Positions 12,745-24,766 of a DNA stretch of 64,000 bases are shown here, one piece after another. Position numbers and translations under genes: made by a program. This DNA comes from Dastarcus helophoroides (taxonomy: Eukaryota; Arthropoda; Insecta; Coleoptera; Bothrideridae). Below the pieces are notes generated by a model. It searched no databases. It was not told the DNA's origin and saw only the letters and a list, made by a program, of their open reading frames with translations. The DNA is taken from NCBI GenBank assembly GCA_028583605.1, contig CM053326.1, forward strand, positions 37,665,931 to 37,729,930, in the 5' to 3' direction. Position 1 is the first letter of the stretch; each line of letters opens with the position of its first letter.

Positions 12745-14132
12745 ACATACTCAGGTCACCCAGTTTTATTTTAAAGGTGAAACCTGATGCGGGTTTTTAG
12801 CAAAAATTGAAACAAAGAATTCGCTCGAAGGGACAGAAAACACCAAAACTAAAGATTACGCGATATTTCACGAGCAGCAAACGCCAACGTCACCTTTATT
12901 CATCCCGACAGCTGACTGTGTAGTTATAAATGGCGACCATTTATTCACAGAAAGGGATTTTTTTGTTCTAATCCCGTCGGCGTTGTGACACGTTAAATAG
13001 CGAATGGCATCCCTGATAATGTGGTGCTTATATTAATCGCGCTTTTTGATGTCTCATCTTTTAAATATGAGAGAGATTATAATTTATGCAGCGTCGACGC
13101 GACATGTAGTGAAATTTATGCTAAAAAGGAATAATTTCGAAAGCATCAAGATGAATATCTTCAGCTCGAAATGCAAAGTGCTGTAATTTCGTTTCGAGAA
13201 TTTTAATACCTGTTTTATGTGGAAATTGTTGACTCTAGGTTCAGTTGTAGGGAAAGAGCCAACGTTGCGAAAATATAGAAACGAATCGATCCCGCCTGGC
13301 TCTGTTGGCATCATCTTTGTTTTATCTCGGTCGAGATCAAATTTTTATATCAGCTTCAGTCTCGGGAAAGTTACTTTTTAAGCAACTACTTTAGTTTTAT
13401 TAAACCGAACGGGGCTAATGGATATTTAATAACCAACGAAGCGGACGGAGTTAAAATATTGACTTTTTGGGCTACTTATGAATTTGCTATTTCTAAAATA
13501 TGGAGTTGTAATAAAAAACCATTCAAGAAATCCTCCACGATTGAGTTTTTACCTAACTTTATAGTCTTCAATTAAGAAGGAGTGCAGATGAATTTTATTA
13601 TTATCGTGGCTCTATTTTATCCATTTTGGTAGAGTAGACGTTTAAACGTGACCAGTAAATTGAAAGGATAGTTAATTTTATACATGTGGAGTGGACGAAA
13701 TTACAGACGCAGCCTGTGCCTGTTTACATTAGTAAAGTCATCTCAAAAACGGTAGAGTAGAATAAAATTTTGAAAGTGGGAGTGGCACAGTAGACTATTA
13801 GAGTTCCACTTTAGCCTGGACTATCTTTATGAAGCTTTTGCTGGGTTTCGCTTCACGTATGCACATTATTTATGTGTTACGTGTTAAAACTTACTCTATT
13901 TTAACTTATAACTTAAATGGAATACGAGGTGGTGGGGATTCAATGCCACTTGTTTTATTTCCTTCGATTGATTATTATAACATCATTTTGAAGCTTGTTG
14001 ATAAATTTATCGCCTTGTGCTTGTTCGTACATTTATCCTTTTCTACAATTATTGATTGCAATAACTTAACATTTCGAAGCTTATTGATAAAGTTATCGCC
14101 TTGTGCTTGTGGGTGCACTTTTTCTTTAGTGC
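12745..14132. other. Non-coding stretch with an 86-bp direct repeat
   Basis: No gene is supported. GAAGCTTGTTGATAAATTTA at 13,990 recurs as GAAGCTTATTGATAAAGTTA at 14,076, both followed by the same CGCCTTGTGCTTGT, giving an 86-bp tandem duplication. The plus-strand open frame at 13,829-14,191 runs through this duplication and into the MITE at 14,141, so I reject it as a gene. Confidence 0.6.
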
Positions 14133-14140
14133 ATAAAGAT

Positions 14141-14781
14141 CAGAGACTAAATAGACTGAACGTTTCAATGTTGTCTCATGCGTACAGTTGAAGCTAAAAT
14201 CCGGGGAAGTGGGGAGGTGCATTCCACTACTCTTTGATATGGTCGGATTAAGTAAAATTTATAAATACGAAACTTGCCGCGTAACGGTTCTAACGATTTA
14301 GATGAAACTTTAGAATTAGGGGCTTTTGGACCAATAGGATAATTTTTATAAGTGCTTTTTGGTAAAAGTTCAGGAGAACTATTTTCAAAGACATCTTGGT
14401 TTAATAGTAAAATAATTTTCTTTCAATACGCGACGCCTGTGTACAATATTGTTAAGCCGGTGCTGTAAACACGTCATGATTGCAGTGAAATGGCGACGCG
14501 CGCACGCCGATAACTGAATATTTATATATTTTATTTTTACCTACCCAAAAAATGAAACTCTTGATTTTCCTTCACTAATGTGTTCACTGAGGTTTCAACA
14601 ATGATCCACAATACACTTCCCCATATTTACAGCCCATTTTCTTTAAAAAAAACCGATCTTATCTTCGCAAAGGTCTGTCAAATAATAAGAGGGCACTGCG
14701 AGCTAGATGGAGCTAGGCTTTCGCCAGGCTTTCAACTGGCTTCACTGCTTACCGTGTTAGGTTCAGTCTATTTAGTCTCTG
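14141..14781 (+). mobile_element. hAT-type MITE, copy A
   Basis: It starts CAGAGACTAAATAGACTGAA and ends with the exact inverse. It is flanked by a perfect 8-bp duplication, ATAAAGAT (14,133-14,140 and 14,782-14,789). At 641 bp it has no coding capacity. A second copy of the same family, in opposite orientation, is at 47,332-47,768 and shares much of the interior, including a GCTTTCGCCAGGCTT block near the right end. Copy A carries about 200 bp that copy B lacks. Confidence 0.9.
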
Positions 14782-14838
14782 ATAAAGATAGATTAGGTTT
14801 GCAGATTTTTTATGGAGTAAAATGTTACTACAAAAATA

Positions 14839-17303
14839 CCTCACTTTGCGTCAGGGTTTCTTTCTAAAAAACACGACGCTAATTGAAACGACGCAAAGTA
14901 AATTAAGATTTTCTATAGCAAACCATGTAAAGATCGAAGATAGGTTCCAGGGTTACGAAAATACTACTTTTTAAAAAGAAAATTGAACAAAGTAAACATT
15001 TAAAAAACAAAAATAATATAAAATTTTATTACATACATACAAAAAACAAAAAAAAAACGTATTCAATTAAAACAAAATAAACTATTCAATTAATTTATGA
15101 AAAACAAAATTAAAATTAATCACCGTCTGATGAGTCCATAGTGGCTGTTGTCGTAAGTCAGCTTTCTTTCACAAAAAATTGGTCCAATGTTTGTTGAACA
15201 GCTTTTTTTTAACGTAAAATAAATTTCCTTGTGGCAATTGATATTCGTAGCTACCGCCTGGGACACTTTAAAACTGCTTCCGCTGTCAGGATCGTTTTTT
15301 AAAAAAATCTCCATAGCTTCGTCAATCAAACACATCGTTTTGAAAATTTGTTTGGAGATTTAATTTTGTTCTACGGAGATTTCTATTGAACGGTCACTGT
15401 CATCTTCTTCATCAGCAAATTGCAATTCCAGTTGCAATAGTTCTTCATTAGAAAATTCTTGATTGTGCGAGGTTAGCAATTCATTTATGTCAGTCTCCTC
15501 CATACCTTCAAAACTAGACTCTCTAGCTAAATTAGAAATTTCATGACGAACAGCTGGTATACCATCAACTTCTGCAGCGCATATTCGGTGAACACATTCA
15601 GGCCATATTTTACGCCAAACATCATTCATGCAAGATGGTTTAATCCCCTCCCATGAATCGGAAATAATTTCTATAGCTTTCATAATGTTGAACTTTTTCC
15701 AAAACTCTAGCTTGGTAGGCTTATCTTGTCCATCAGTCTCACTTAAAAGAAGTTTAAATCTTCGTCGAAAGTAATAACTTTTAAAAGTCGATATTACTCC
15801 CTGATCCATCGGCTGAATAACTGGTGTCATATTAGGCGGCAAAAATACAAATTTCACGTTTTCTAACAACTCATCAACATAAACTGGGTGGCCAGGAGCA
15901 TTGTCTACTAGGACCAAAACCTTGAAGCTTAAGTTTTCCTTGTTGCAATCAGCTTTAATTTCTGGAATAGCACAAGTTAAAACCCAGTTTTGAAATAATG
16001 ATCTTGTCATTCATGCTTTTTTGTTTGCTTGCCAGTGGACAGGAAGCAGATTCTTTGAACAACCTTTCATAGCTCTTGGATTTTCTAATTGATAAATGAG
16101 AAATGGTTTAAATTTGAAATCACCATTTGCATTACCACCAAGAAGAAGAATCAGTCTATCCTTGCTAGCTTTAAATCCTGGCGCAGATTTTTCTGTTTTA
16201 GATATGAAAGTTCTATTAGGTAGACGTTTACAAAATAACCCAGTCTCGTCAACATTAAAGACTTGTTTCGGATCATAGCCACCTTCATGAATTAATGCTT
16301 TTAACTCTGTCGGGTAGCGTTCTGCAGCAGTTAAATCATCGCTAGCTGCTTCGCCTTTAAGAGCAATGCTGTGCAGATTTGCTCGAACCTTGAATCTCTC
16401 AAACCAGCCCTGACTAGCTTCAAATGTTTCATTCTTGTCTGTATTACTACCACTAGCATTATCGTTGGATACTGCTTTACTTTTTATGTCATCAAATAAG
16501 CTTTTTGCTTTCGTCGGAATTACCATTTTACTTAATGGTATTCTCTGCGCAACTTGATTTTCAATCCAAATAGAAAGCAAGGACCCCATTTTGATCATCA
16601 AAGCACTCCTTGAACGGGTCATCGTTTTACCATCTAATGATGTTGCAGATTTTGCCGCCTCTCGTATTTTATCCCCATCTCGATTTCTTATAGTTCTGAC
16701 AGTTGTTGCAGCCAGACCAACAGAATTTGCTATCTCCACAGCTTTCTCTCCCTTATTAAATCGTCGCAGAATATCTAATTTTGTCTCCAAGCTGATAGTA
16801 GCTGGTAATTCTACCAGCAGCGCCCTTTCCACTCATTTGGATAAAAAAATTGCAAGTGCATGTAAAAAAAATAATATAACTCTGCCAATAAATAAAATTT
16901 ACCTTTTTTGTAACCAGAAGCAATCCGTAAAAATTTATTATTCTTTCAAAAAAAGTACAACACACTAATTGAAACATTACAAAAGGCACAACACACTACA
17001 TAATTGAAACTGAACTTTAAAATTAGCAAAACAAAGTGAAAATAAAACTGTATTAAAATTGCGTTGATTTTCGGTTAGAAAGGGAATTCCCGAGTTTTGA
17101 TGGCATGGCTCAATTAGAAACAAAAGTGGTGACACCTTTTAGAAAAAAAAGAAAATTTCAAAAAATTTCAAAAAAAAAAAATTAAAGACTCGAACCCAAA
17201 ACAACGTAACCTCGAAAATCTGACGACGCACAGTGAAAATTAGTACTATTTAAGCAGCGACGCGACTTCGAAAAAATGCAAAACGAAACAAGGCAAAGCG
17301 AGG
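14839..17303 (-). mobile_element. Tigger/pogo-type DNA transposon
   Basis: The element is 2,465 bp. The inward-reading ends are CCTCACTTTGCG and CCTCGCTTTGCC, next to TA on both sides (14,837-14,838 and 17,304-17,305), which fits the TA target of pogo elements. GACGC motifs recur just inside each end. It carries one transposase gene on the minus strand, interrupted only by point lesions, so the copy is fairly young. Confidence 0.85.
15120..16836 (-). pseudogene. Tigger/pogo transposase (TIGD/CENP-B family), two in-frame stops
   Basis: Reading from about 16,836 to 15,120, one frame covers about 570 codons. The order is an N-terminal helix-turn-helix (KLDILRRFNKGEKAVEIA), a second CENP-B-type DNA-binding segment (FEASQGWFERFKVR), and a DDE_1 catalytic domain. 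The catalytic aspartates are visible in FNVDETGLF, LVLVDNAPGHP and VIQPMDQGVI, giving about 32 residues between the last two. A Tigger-like tail contains CHKEIYFTLKK. Stops occur at 16,011-16,013 (TGA after HWQANKKA, probably a former Trp TGG) and at 15,360-15,362 (TAA). The first ATG (16,836-16,834) is in another frame, so a small shift near 16,800 is also likely. This is a mobile-element enzyme that cuts and joins DNA at TA sites; this copy is presumably dead. Confidence 0.9.
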
Positions 17304-20300
17304 TATTGATGTAATTAGATATAGAGTCACCATTCTCATTTTAACACCAAATAATGAATATAATTAACATATTAACTGAAACTGTCTGGAAAAATCGGTG
17401 ACAATACTGTTATGTGTTAGATTCCTTTATAAAAGATGCTGTAAAATGCAAAAAAAAAAGACAAAAGCAATACAACAACGAATAATATTAATTATTAAAT
17501 AGTGAACATCTGAATACCGAATCCCACACTGAATGGGGATACGCTTAAATATATATTCGAATACCTACTTCTAGACCCTCCTATTTCCGAAGACCCTCTA
17601 GAAGGTTCTAGACGTCTAACCACCTGCACGAGTCATCGCGATGAAAACACACGTCCATACGGCGGTTTATATGCTTCTCGATTTCTATCAAATCAATTAT
17701 TTACAAAATTTCATGTAATAATAAACATATCGCTAAGAGGAACCAACAACATGTTCTCGTCGACACCTTTCATCGAGTAGCAATTTGTATTTCAAATAGT
17801 TAGAGCAAGGGAAACAAGAAAACAAGAGTAAAGTGCCCTTTGTTTGCAAAATTCCACCTTTAAAAGCAGATGGAAGCTCTTATGAAACAAAATTTAATCT
17901 GAGCGTATTATTTGGAAAAATTGCCAATTTACGGTGCGACGGTACAATAGGAAAGAAGAAATCGATAAAGATTTTTAATGGACGTAATGCGCTTTAGATC
18001 GGGAACAAACAAGTGCACCTTTTTTATTTTGTCATCTAAACATTTTAGAAACTTCCGAGAAAAGTACTTATGACATAAATGTCTTCCGTCCGTAAAGATT
18101 TTATTTCGTTTTTTGGAGAACTACGACTCTAATCTGGAAAAGTTTTCGACGATTCAGCGGTAATCTAATGACCCCAATTATGAGTTAATTGATATTAATC
18201 ATTGATTGAAACCCACATTACATACATAAAGTTATAGATGATGTTTCATTCATAATATCATTAATTTTAGGAGAAGATAGATAAAAGTGAGTATGATATG
18301 AATACGTGATTAAATTTTATTTATATTTATTATTTACCCTTAAAAAAAGTCCAATCATAAATTACAACTCCTTTCAGACTACCACTGACTCCAAAGTGAT
18401 ATCGTCAAATAATGTGACAGCTGCGCCACCGAGGAATCGGGAAACACAAAACATTGTGTTATGCCAGACAGATAAAAGCATGCAAATCAACAAGTCATAT
18501 TTTGAGTTACGAGGGCCCCAAAGAACTCCTTGCCTGATTCGCTTTTAAGCATGAAAATCGGTCGATAGCGATAACAAATTGCAGAAAAAAAAGACTGCTG
18601 AACATTAAAAAAACACATGCAAGTTTTATAAACTGGCTAAAAATCGAGAGGTATTTTCCGCAATTATTACAAAATTTTGAGTTTTGTGAATCTACGAGGG
18701 AAACAAGTGATGGCGACGGAAATTTTTTAATCACGTTTGTGTAGTTTATCGATGAATCATCTTTTTTTCTTTATAGACCCTGAAATAGTGCAGAAAATTA
18801 AACACTTTAGTATTCCTATAAAAACGCAACAAAATTTAAAAATTACACAAGAAATTTTTAAATTTTCTTGCGTTTTTATCGTTAATAGTATATAGTCCTG
18901 AGAAATTAAGTTTTATGGACTATGTTAGGAGTTAGGCCGTTGGCATATTTGTCATAAACAACTTAGCAGTCAACAAATTTTTAATATGCTCCAAAATAAA
19001 ATACTCCGAAAGTTTGTGCACTGAACACTAATTTTGTGGATGCGTTGCTATAAAAAATATTAAATAGATGAAATTATTTTCATATTAGTTTCAAGTGTAT
19101 AGAAATATAAATAATTATACAGCCTATAATACGTCAAATTTTGACGCTATTAATTAGGGAATGTTAGTCTCCCTTCTTTCTGGTGACGTGATAACCTGAT
19201 ATCCATACGTATGAAATCTTAAAGCATTTACTGAGAATCACTATCTAATCAAAATCACTACAGCGCAGTATTAGGAGAAATTTATGGGTCTTTTAAAAGG
19301 TCATTTTTTTTCTGTTTTACTAAACCTTTCGAATATACGAGTTAAAATTAATATCACTAAAGCGCCCTGTATGCAAACGTTTCCAGAAATTTTAAATCTC
19401 TGCTTTTCTTCCCCTTCAGCAATTTATCCTTTTTAAGTTAAAATAATTTTAGAATTCCATACTGTTATTTACTATGTCGACACCATCCCTAAGCAGTAAA
19501 CGTTTGCCAATTTGGACTTTTAAATTTACTTAAACATTACCTGAATTTTTAACTGCTTTCTCTCGTTCAAACGTCATCAACCAGTCTTTCGCATTAACGC
19601 CTGGCACGTCGGGGTGAACATTTAAATACAAAATAGTCCCCGAAGGCGCTGTCCTTGGAAAAAAAAAAACTTTCGGTCCGCATACAATGTAATCTGCGGC
19701 CGACAAAAAAGTATTTACCCTTCAGCGCCGTCCCAAAATGTGAAAAGGACAAGGTGGGAACATTCGGAAAGATCGATAGCCCTCATTAGGGGTCCACGTA
19801 ACCTTTTCGAACACCCTCGCTTCATCTAATCTGAATTCCGTAAGTGTGTGTGTGTGTGTTAGAAACGACGTGACAGGCAAAAAGGCGGACGGGTGTCGGA
19901 TAAACCGACCAAACAGCGACTAGAACAAAATGGCCCATTTCATGATAAATGCAACGACAATCTAATAGATTATTTAGAGCATGATTAAACTGAATGAACG
20001 AGACGGTCATACGAACCTAGGCCTAGTACCTACAGTTTACACGATTTGCAATAAGCAATATTTGTTTTACTTATATTTAGTTGCTTACTAACAGCGATTT
20101 TGTCTGCGTCCAATAACGTCATCAAAATTACATAATTTCTCATTTGATTTTAATAAAATAATAGATTTAAAAGTTCACGTCTCTTGAAATATAGAATATG
20201 GAATATCACTCACAATCAGTCGAAGTCGAAATAATCGTATTGAAATGAGTGCTCTCTCAGTCGTTCGGTAGAAAGTGTGCAATGGTATCGCGCTATTGAA

Positions 20301-20401
20301 TGAAATATTTGGAATATGAAACATCATTCATTTCTTATTTGCAATCATCGAATGACCGATTATACGGCCGATAATCGAAATATTTCGATTATATTTCTTA
20401 T
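17304..20401. other. Non-coding stretch; one long hairpin and a short GT microsatellite
   Basis: No gene is supported. A (GT)8 run lies at 19,844-19,859. The 62-bp hairpin at 18,818-18,879 is listed separately. The short open frames here do not resemble known proteins and lack plausible splice context. Confidence 0.6.
18818..18879. repeat. Near-perfect 27-bp inverted repeat, 8-bp loop
   Basis: The left arm begins ATAAAAACGCAACAAAATTT and the right arm is its inverse with one mismatch. The loop is ACACAAGA. It could be a tiny palindromic element or a cruciform-forming site. No target duplication was found. Confidence 0.8.
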
Positions 20402-20435
20402 AATCGCCCAACATCGCACAGCGATTCGCCTAATT

Positions 20436-23400
20436 CAGGGGTCGGCAAACCGCGGCTCGCGAGCCGCATCTGCCTCTTTTAAAAAAAAATGCGGCTCTTT
20501 AAATTCCCGTAAATAAATAAATAAATATAAGCTAGAGTGAACAGACCCGCAGATACTCATTAACCAAGTGACGTACAGCAGTCGAAATTTCCAAAAACAC
20601 TTTTCTACGTTTTATTTAAATTTTAACAAAAAGTTATGATTTAAGAAGTATTTTACCAAAATTTTTGATTGATTTGTATTAACATTTTGAAAAAACACAT
20701 GAAATTTGAAATTTCTAGAAAAAGACTTAACTTGGGGAGTCGAAATTTCTAAAAAATATTTTTCTCATGATTTTTACATTTTTATTTGTAAATTTTCTAC
20801 GACCTTCAGATTTCGTGACCAAAAAATTGAATTACTTTTTGTGAGAAAAAAAATTTAATTTACAGAAACGGCTAATATCAAAGTTCGAAATAAAAGCTGC
20901 AATTTCCAGACAAGAACAAATTTTGAGAAAAAAAGATTTCGGAAAAATTGAGAAAAAGAAAGAAAAAATATTTATCAAAAGTTCTCAATAAAAGGTAAAA
21001 TTTTAGAAAAACGTAGAACTTCGACAATAGATTGAAACCCAGGACAAATCGAGAACCTGAAATTTTTAGACAATTTTTAAATTTTTTGAAATATAGAAAA
21101 ATTTCGAAAAGAGAAATTGTAAAAATTAAATGGAAGCTTAGAAAAAATTGTCGCTCTCTAAAAAACTCAAAGTTTTTCAGTGAAGAAAAAAAAATCTAAT
21201 TTCAGGAAAAGTTTCATGGAAAAAGTTTAGAATAGCTCGAAATTTCGATAAAAAAGTGCAATTTTCCAGAGAAAGCTAAATTTTGCAATTTCGAGAACAA
21301 GATTAATTTAAAAAAAAACTCAACATTTTCAGATAAATTTGAATTTTGAGAAAATTGGTAAAATACTTTCAAAAGAAAATTCCAAGAAAATTTCTAGAAG
21401 TGTTGAACTTTAAAAAAAAGTCGAAATTATCCACAAAAATCCGAATTTTGAGAAACTGGGCCGAAGAAATGTTAAATAAAATTTAAAAAACATAATATTT
21501 CCGGTTAATAAGAGTTCACCATGAAGAATAAACAGAAAGAAATTTTGAAAAAAAAATTGGGGAAAATGAAGTGATTTACCTAATTGGAAAAAAGGAAGAA
21601 AAAAATGCATTTATCGAAAGTTCTCAAAAAAAATTTTGAAAAAAAACGTAGTATTTCGACAATAGATTGAAACCCAAAACAAATTTAAAAACCTGAAATT
21701 TGTAGACAATTTTGAATTTTTTGAAAAATTACAAAATTTCAAAAAGAGAAATTATAAGAATAAACGAAAATTTAGAAAAAAATGTTGAAATTTCAAAAAG
21801 TCGAAGTCTTTCAGAGAAGAAGAAAAAACTCAAATTTTAGGAAAAATTTCAAGGAAAAAGTCTAAAGAAATGAAATAAATTTGAAATTTCAAAACAAGAG
21901 GATTAAAACAAATCCAAATTTTCAGAAAATTCGAATTTTGAGAAAATTGGTAAAATACTTTCGAAAGAAAATTTCAAGAAAAAGTGTTTAACTTTAAAAA
22001 AAGGTCAAAATTTCCCAGAAAGAATTTCGAGAAAAAGGAAGAGATTTCGAAAACAAATTGAGAAAAATGAAGATATTAAAAAAATGAATTTGTCCAAAGT
22101 TCTCAAATAAGGGCAAAATTTTAGAAAAAAAAAAACGTCGAATTTCGACAATAGATTGAAACCCAAAACAAATTTAAAAACTTGAAATTTTACAAAAGAG
22201 AAATTGTAAAAATAAACTGGAACTGCCGGTCTTTAAAAAAGACGAAGTTTTTCAGAGAAGTATAAAAAATCAAATTTTAGACAAAATTTCAAGGAAAAGT
22301 CAACATTTTAAGAAAAGTTCCAAATTGCGATAAAAATATGCAATTTTCTAGAGAAAATTAAATTTTAAGAACAAATTTAAGATTTCGAAAACAAGACGAA
22401 TTACAAAAAACTCCACATTTTCAAATAAATCAAATTTTGAGAGAATTGGTAAAATAATTTCTAAAGGAAAGAGTATGTTGATAAAATTACCAATTTCGAG
22501 AAGAGTTGGTAAACTTTATAAAAAAAGTCAAAATTTTCTAGTTTCTCTCTGAAAATGACAGCTTGGCTGTCGAAACGCGTTAGAGCAACCTTTGTTGTGT
22601 TTTTTAATCTTTTTTGGTTTCAGGGGACAAGTTCTGTATTTCAGTTTTTGAAGATAACCAAGGACCAGTCCGTTCCATCAAAAATTTCCTAACGAAAGTC
22701 AAATTTTAAGAAAAAAATTAAATTTTTCGATTTGAAAATAGATGAATTAAGTTCGATATAAAAGTTGATATTTCCGGAAAAATCCGAATTTTGAAAAAAA
22801 AGAGATTTCGAAAAATATGAATTTGTCAAAAATTCTCAAAAATGCGAAATTTTAAAAAAAAACGTCGAATTTTGACAATGGACTGATACCCAGAACAAAT
22901 TTAAAAACCTGAAATTTTTAGAAAAATTTGAATTTTGCGAAAAATTGTGAAACCTCGAAAAGAGAAATTGTAAAAAGTAGCAGCTTTGAACAAATTGTCG
23001 AACTTTAAAAATTCGAAGTTTTTCAGAGAAGAAAATAAATAATTTGCACTTTTTCAGAGAAAGTTAAATTTTGAGAATAAATTTGAAATTTCGAGAACAA
23101 GACGAATTAAAAGCAAATTTCAAGTTTTCAGAACAATTCGAATTTTAAGAAAATTATTAAAATAATTTCTAAATAAAACGAAATGTCGATAAAACTTCCA
23201 GTTTCGAAAAAATAGTTGAACTTTAAAAAAAGGTCAAAATTTCCCAGAGAAAGTCAAATTTTAAAAAAACTTTCAAAATTTAGATAAAGTCAAACATTCT
23301 AAAAATGATAGATAGATAAAATCGCAGTTGGCACAAACATAATAAAATGTCGAATTTTCAGTTAAAAGTTGAAATTTCGAGAAACACCTAATTTTGCGAA

Positions 23401-24138
23401 ACAGATCGAAATTTCCAGAAGTTAAATAAAAGTTTAAATTTTCAGTAAAAGTCAATATTTGGGGGAAATGGTGAAATTTGGAAAAGAAACGTAATTTAAA
23501 AAAAATAGAAATTTCGAGAAATAAGTCGCAATTTAGAACAAAGTCAAAAAAATATAATTTTGGAAGAAAGTCAAATTTAAGAATAGATCTAAATTTCGAA
23601 AAAAGAAAACTTTGAGAAAAAGGACGAAATCTTCAAAAACTATCTTATTTAACATCCCCAAATTATAACTTTAAATTTTTACCCTTTTTATTAAAAAAAT
23701 CGACAAAAAATGAATTTTTGAGAAACAAGTCGAATCTTCCTATGAGTCAAATTAAAAAAAAGTAAACGTTTTCACAGATTGTCGAGTTTTAAGAAGAAAG
23801 GAAGATTTAGGGGGAAAAAGTCTATTTTTAGGAACAGAATACATAGTTAAAGAAAAGACGAATATACAGAAGAATTAAAAAAGGCAAATTTGCGAGAAAA
23901 CGGCAAATTTTTTAAATAAAGCGCTAAATTTTGACAAATAAAAGGTCTATTGGGCTGAATATGTTCTCGTTTGACTACATGAATCAAAGTCCCTGTCCCA
24001 TATTTTGCCTGATTTATCCGATTTAATTTTCAAATAAAATGTAAAATCAGAAATAAAAATTTGTGGCTCTTTGAAATTCACGAAACCAATATTTTTATTG
24101 CGGTTGGCTCTTTTGGCTCAAAAGTTTGCCGACCTCTG
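20436..24138. mobile_element. Satellite-filled hAT element no. 2 (3.7 kb)
   Basis: The left end is CAGGGGTCGGCAAACCGCGG and the right end read inward is CAGAGGTCGGCAAACTTTTG, followed in both by GGCTC/GAGCC motifs. The flanking duplication is a perfect 8 bp, GCCTAATT (20,428-20,435 and 24,139-24,146). These ends are typical of hAT elements. The interior (about 20,620-23,950) is A-rich on this strand and is the reverse complement of the 20-bp CGAAATTT satellite found elsewhere in the window. It carries no transposase. The reading frame of the surrounding LINE fragment confirms the insertion borders. Confidence 0.92.
22547..22686 (+). repeat. Dispersed unit inserted in the satellite
   Basis: The unit begins CTCTGAAAATGACAGCTTGG, continues with a GTCGAAACGCGTT motif and TTGTGTTTTTTAATC, and ends near GGACCAGTCCGTTCCATC. 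It matches 63,070-63,265 and 8,906-8,974. The GAAGATGACAG...CGAAACG core resembles segments seen in terminal regions of several insect retroelements; that assignment is from memory and uncertain. Confidence 0.7.
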
Positions 24139-24718
24139 GCCTAATTGATGACGATTGTTTGACCGATTCTCTCGAAACACTAGAGCACAGGCGGACGGTT
24201 GGTGACTTGTCTCTTTTTTACAAGTACTATCATAGAAGACCGCAGGAACTAATAGGATTGATCCCCCCAAGGGCAAGATTCTTGAGGCATACAAGACAGC
24301 TTGACACAGTGAGGGCTTCTGTCTATGGAGACTCTTTTTTCTATAGAACTTTCAAGCTATGGAACGCGTTACCGAAAGGAATTTTCCCCAAAAATTACAA
24401 CCTATCCTTGTTTAAGAAGGCGGTTCATCGCCATCTATCCTTATTTCCGCATCCTACTCGCAGTGCTTGGAAGGCAAAATGGGCTTACCTTTTGCGAGTG
24501 GATTAAACTTAAAAAAAGAAGTTCGGTTCTTCAAATTGAAAGGTTGAATTTAGTAGCATAAAAATGACCTAAAAGGAACTCCTAAAAATACTCTACGTTT
24601 TAGTAAAAGTTTCATTAAAATCCATTTAGCAGTTTCGGAGGTTAGCCCGGACAAAAGTTCAGTCGACGGACTCTAAGGCCACATTCGTCCGAAATCCTGG
24701 TTCGGTTTCCAAATTAGT

Positions 24719-24766
24719 AATTCAGATTCCCTCTGAAATGAACGCATTTCAGAGGGAATCTGAATT
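24719..24766. repeat. Perfect 22-bp inverted repeat with 4-bp loop
   Basis: The arm AATTCAGATTCCCTCTGAAA (continuing TG) is followed by the loop AACG and then the exact inverse. Part of it, AATGAACGCATTTCAGA, is directly repeated starting near 24,774. The sequence around it is unique. Confidence 0.95.

Larger units (their letters stand above)
20402..24506 (+). pseudogene. Non-LTR retrotransposon ORF2 C-terminal fragment, split by a hAT-like insertion
   Basis: The plus strand from 24,147 to 24,506 encodes the end of a CR1/Jockey-like ORF2: SLETLEHRRTVGDLSLFYKYY, then SFFYRTFKLWNALPKGIFP and a stop. This is the segment after the reverse transcriptase domain that ends many such ORFs. The codons just before the hAT element (20,402-20,435) read HRTAIRLI, which is the expected preceding motif. 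When the element and one copy of the 8-bp GCCTAATT are removed, the frame is continuous (RLI then DDDCLTD). The fragment is 5'-truncated and has no active domain. Confidence 0.8.

Noticed and set aside
13829..14867. Two plus-strand open frames of 120 and 95 residues
   Set aside because: Both run into the MITE at 14,141-14,781 and resemble no protein.
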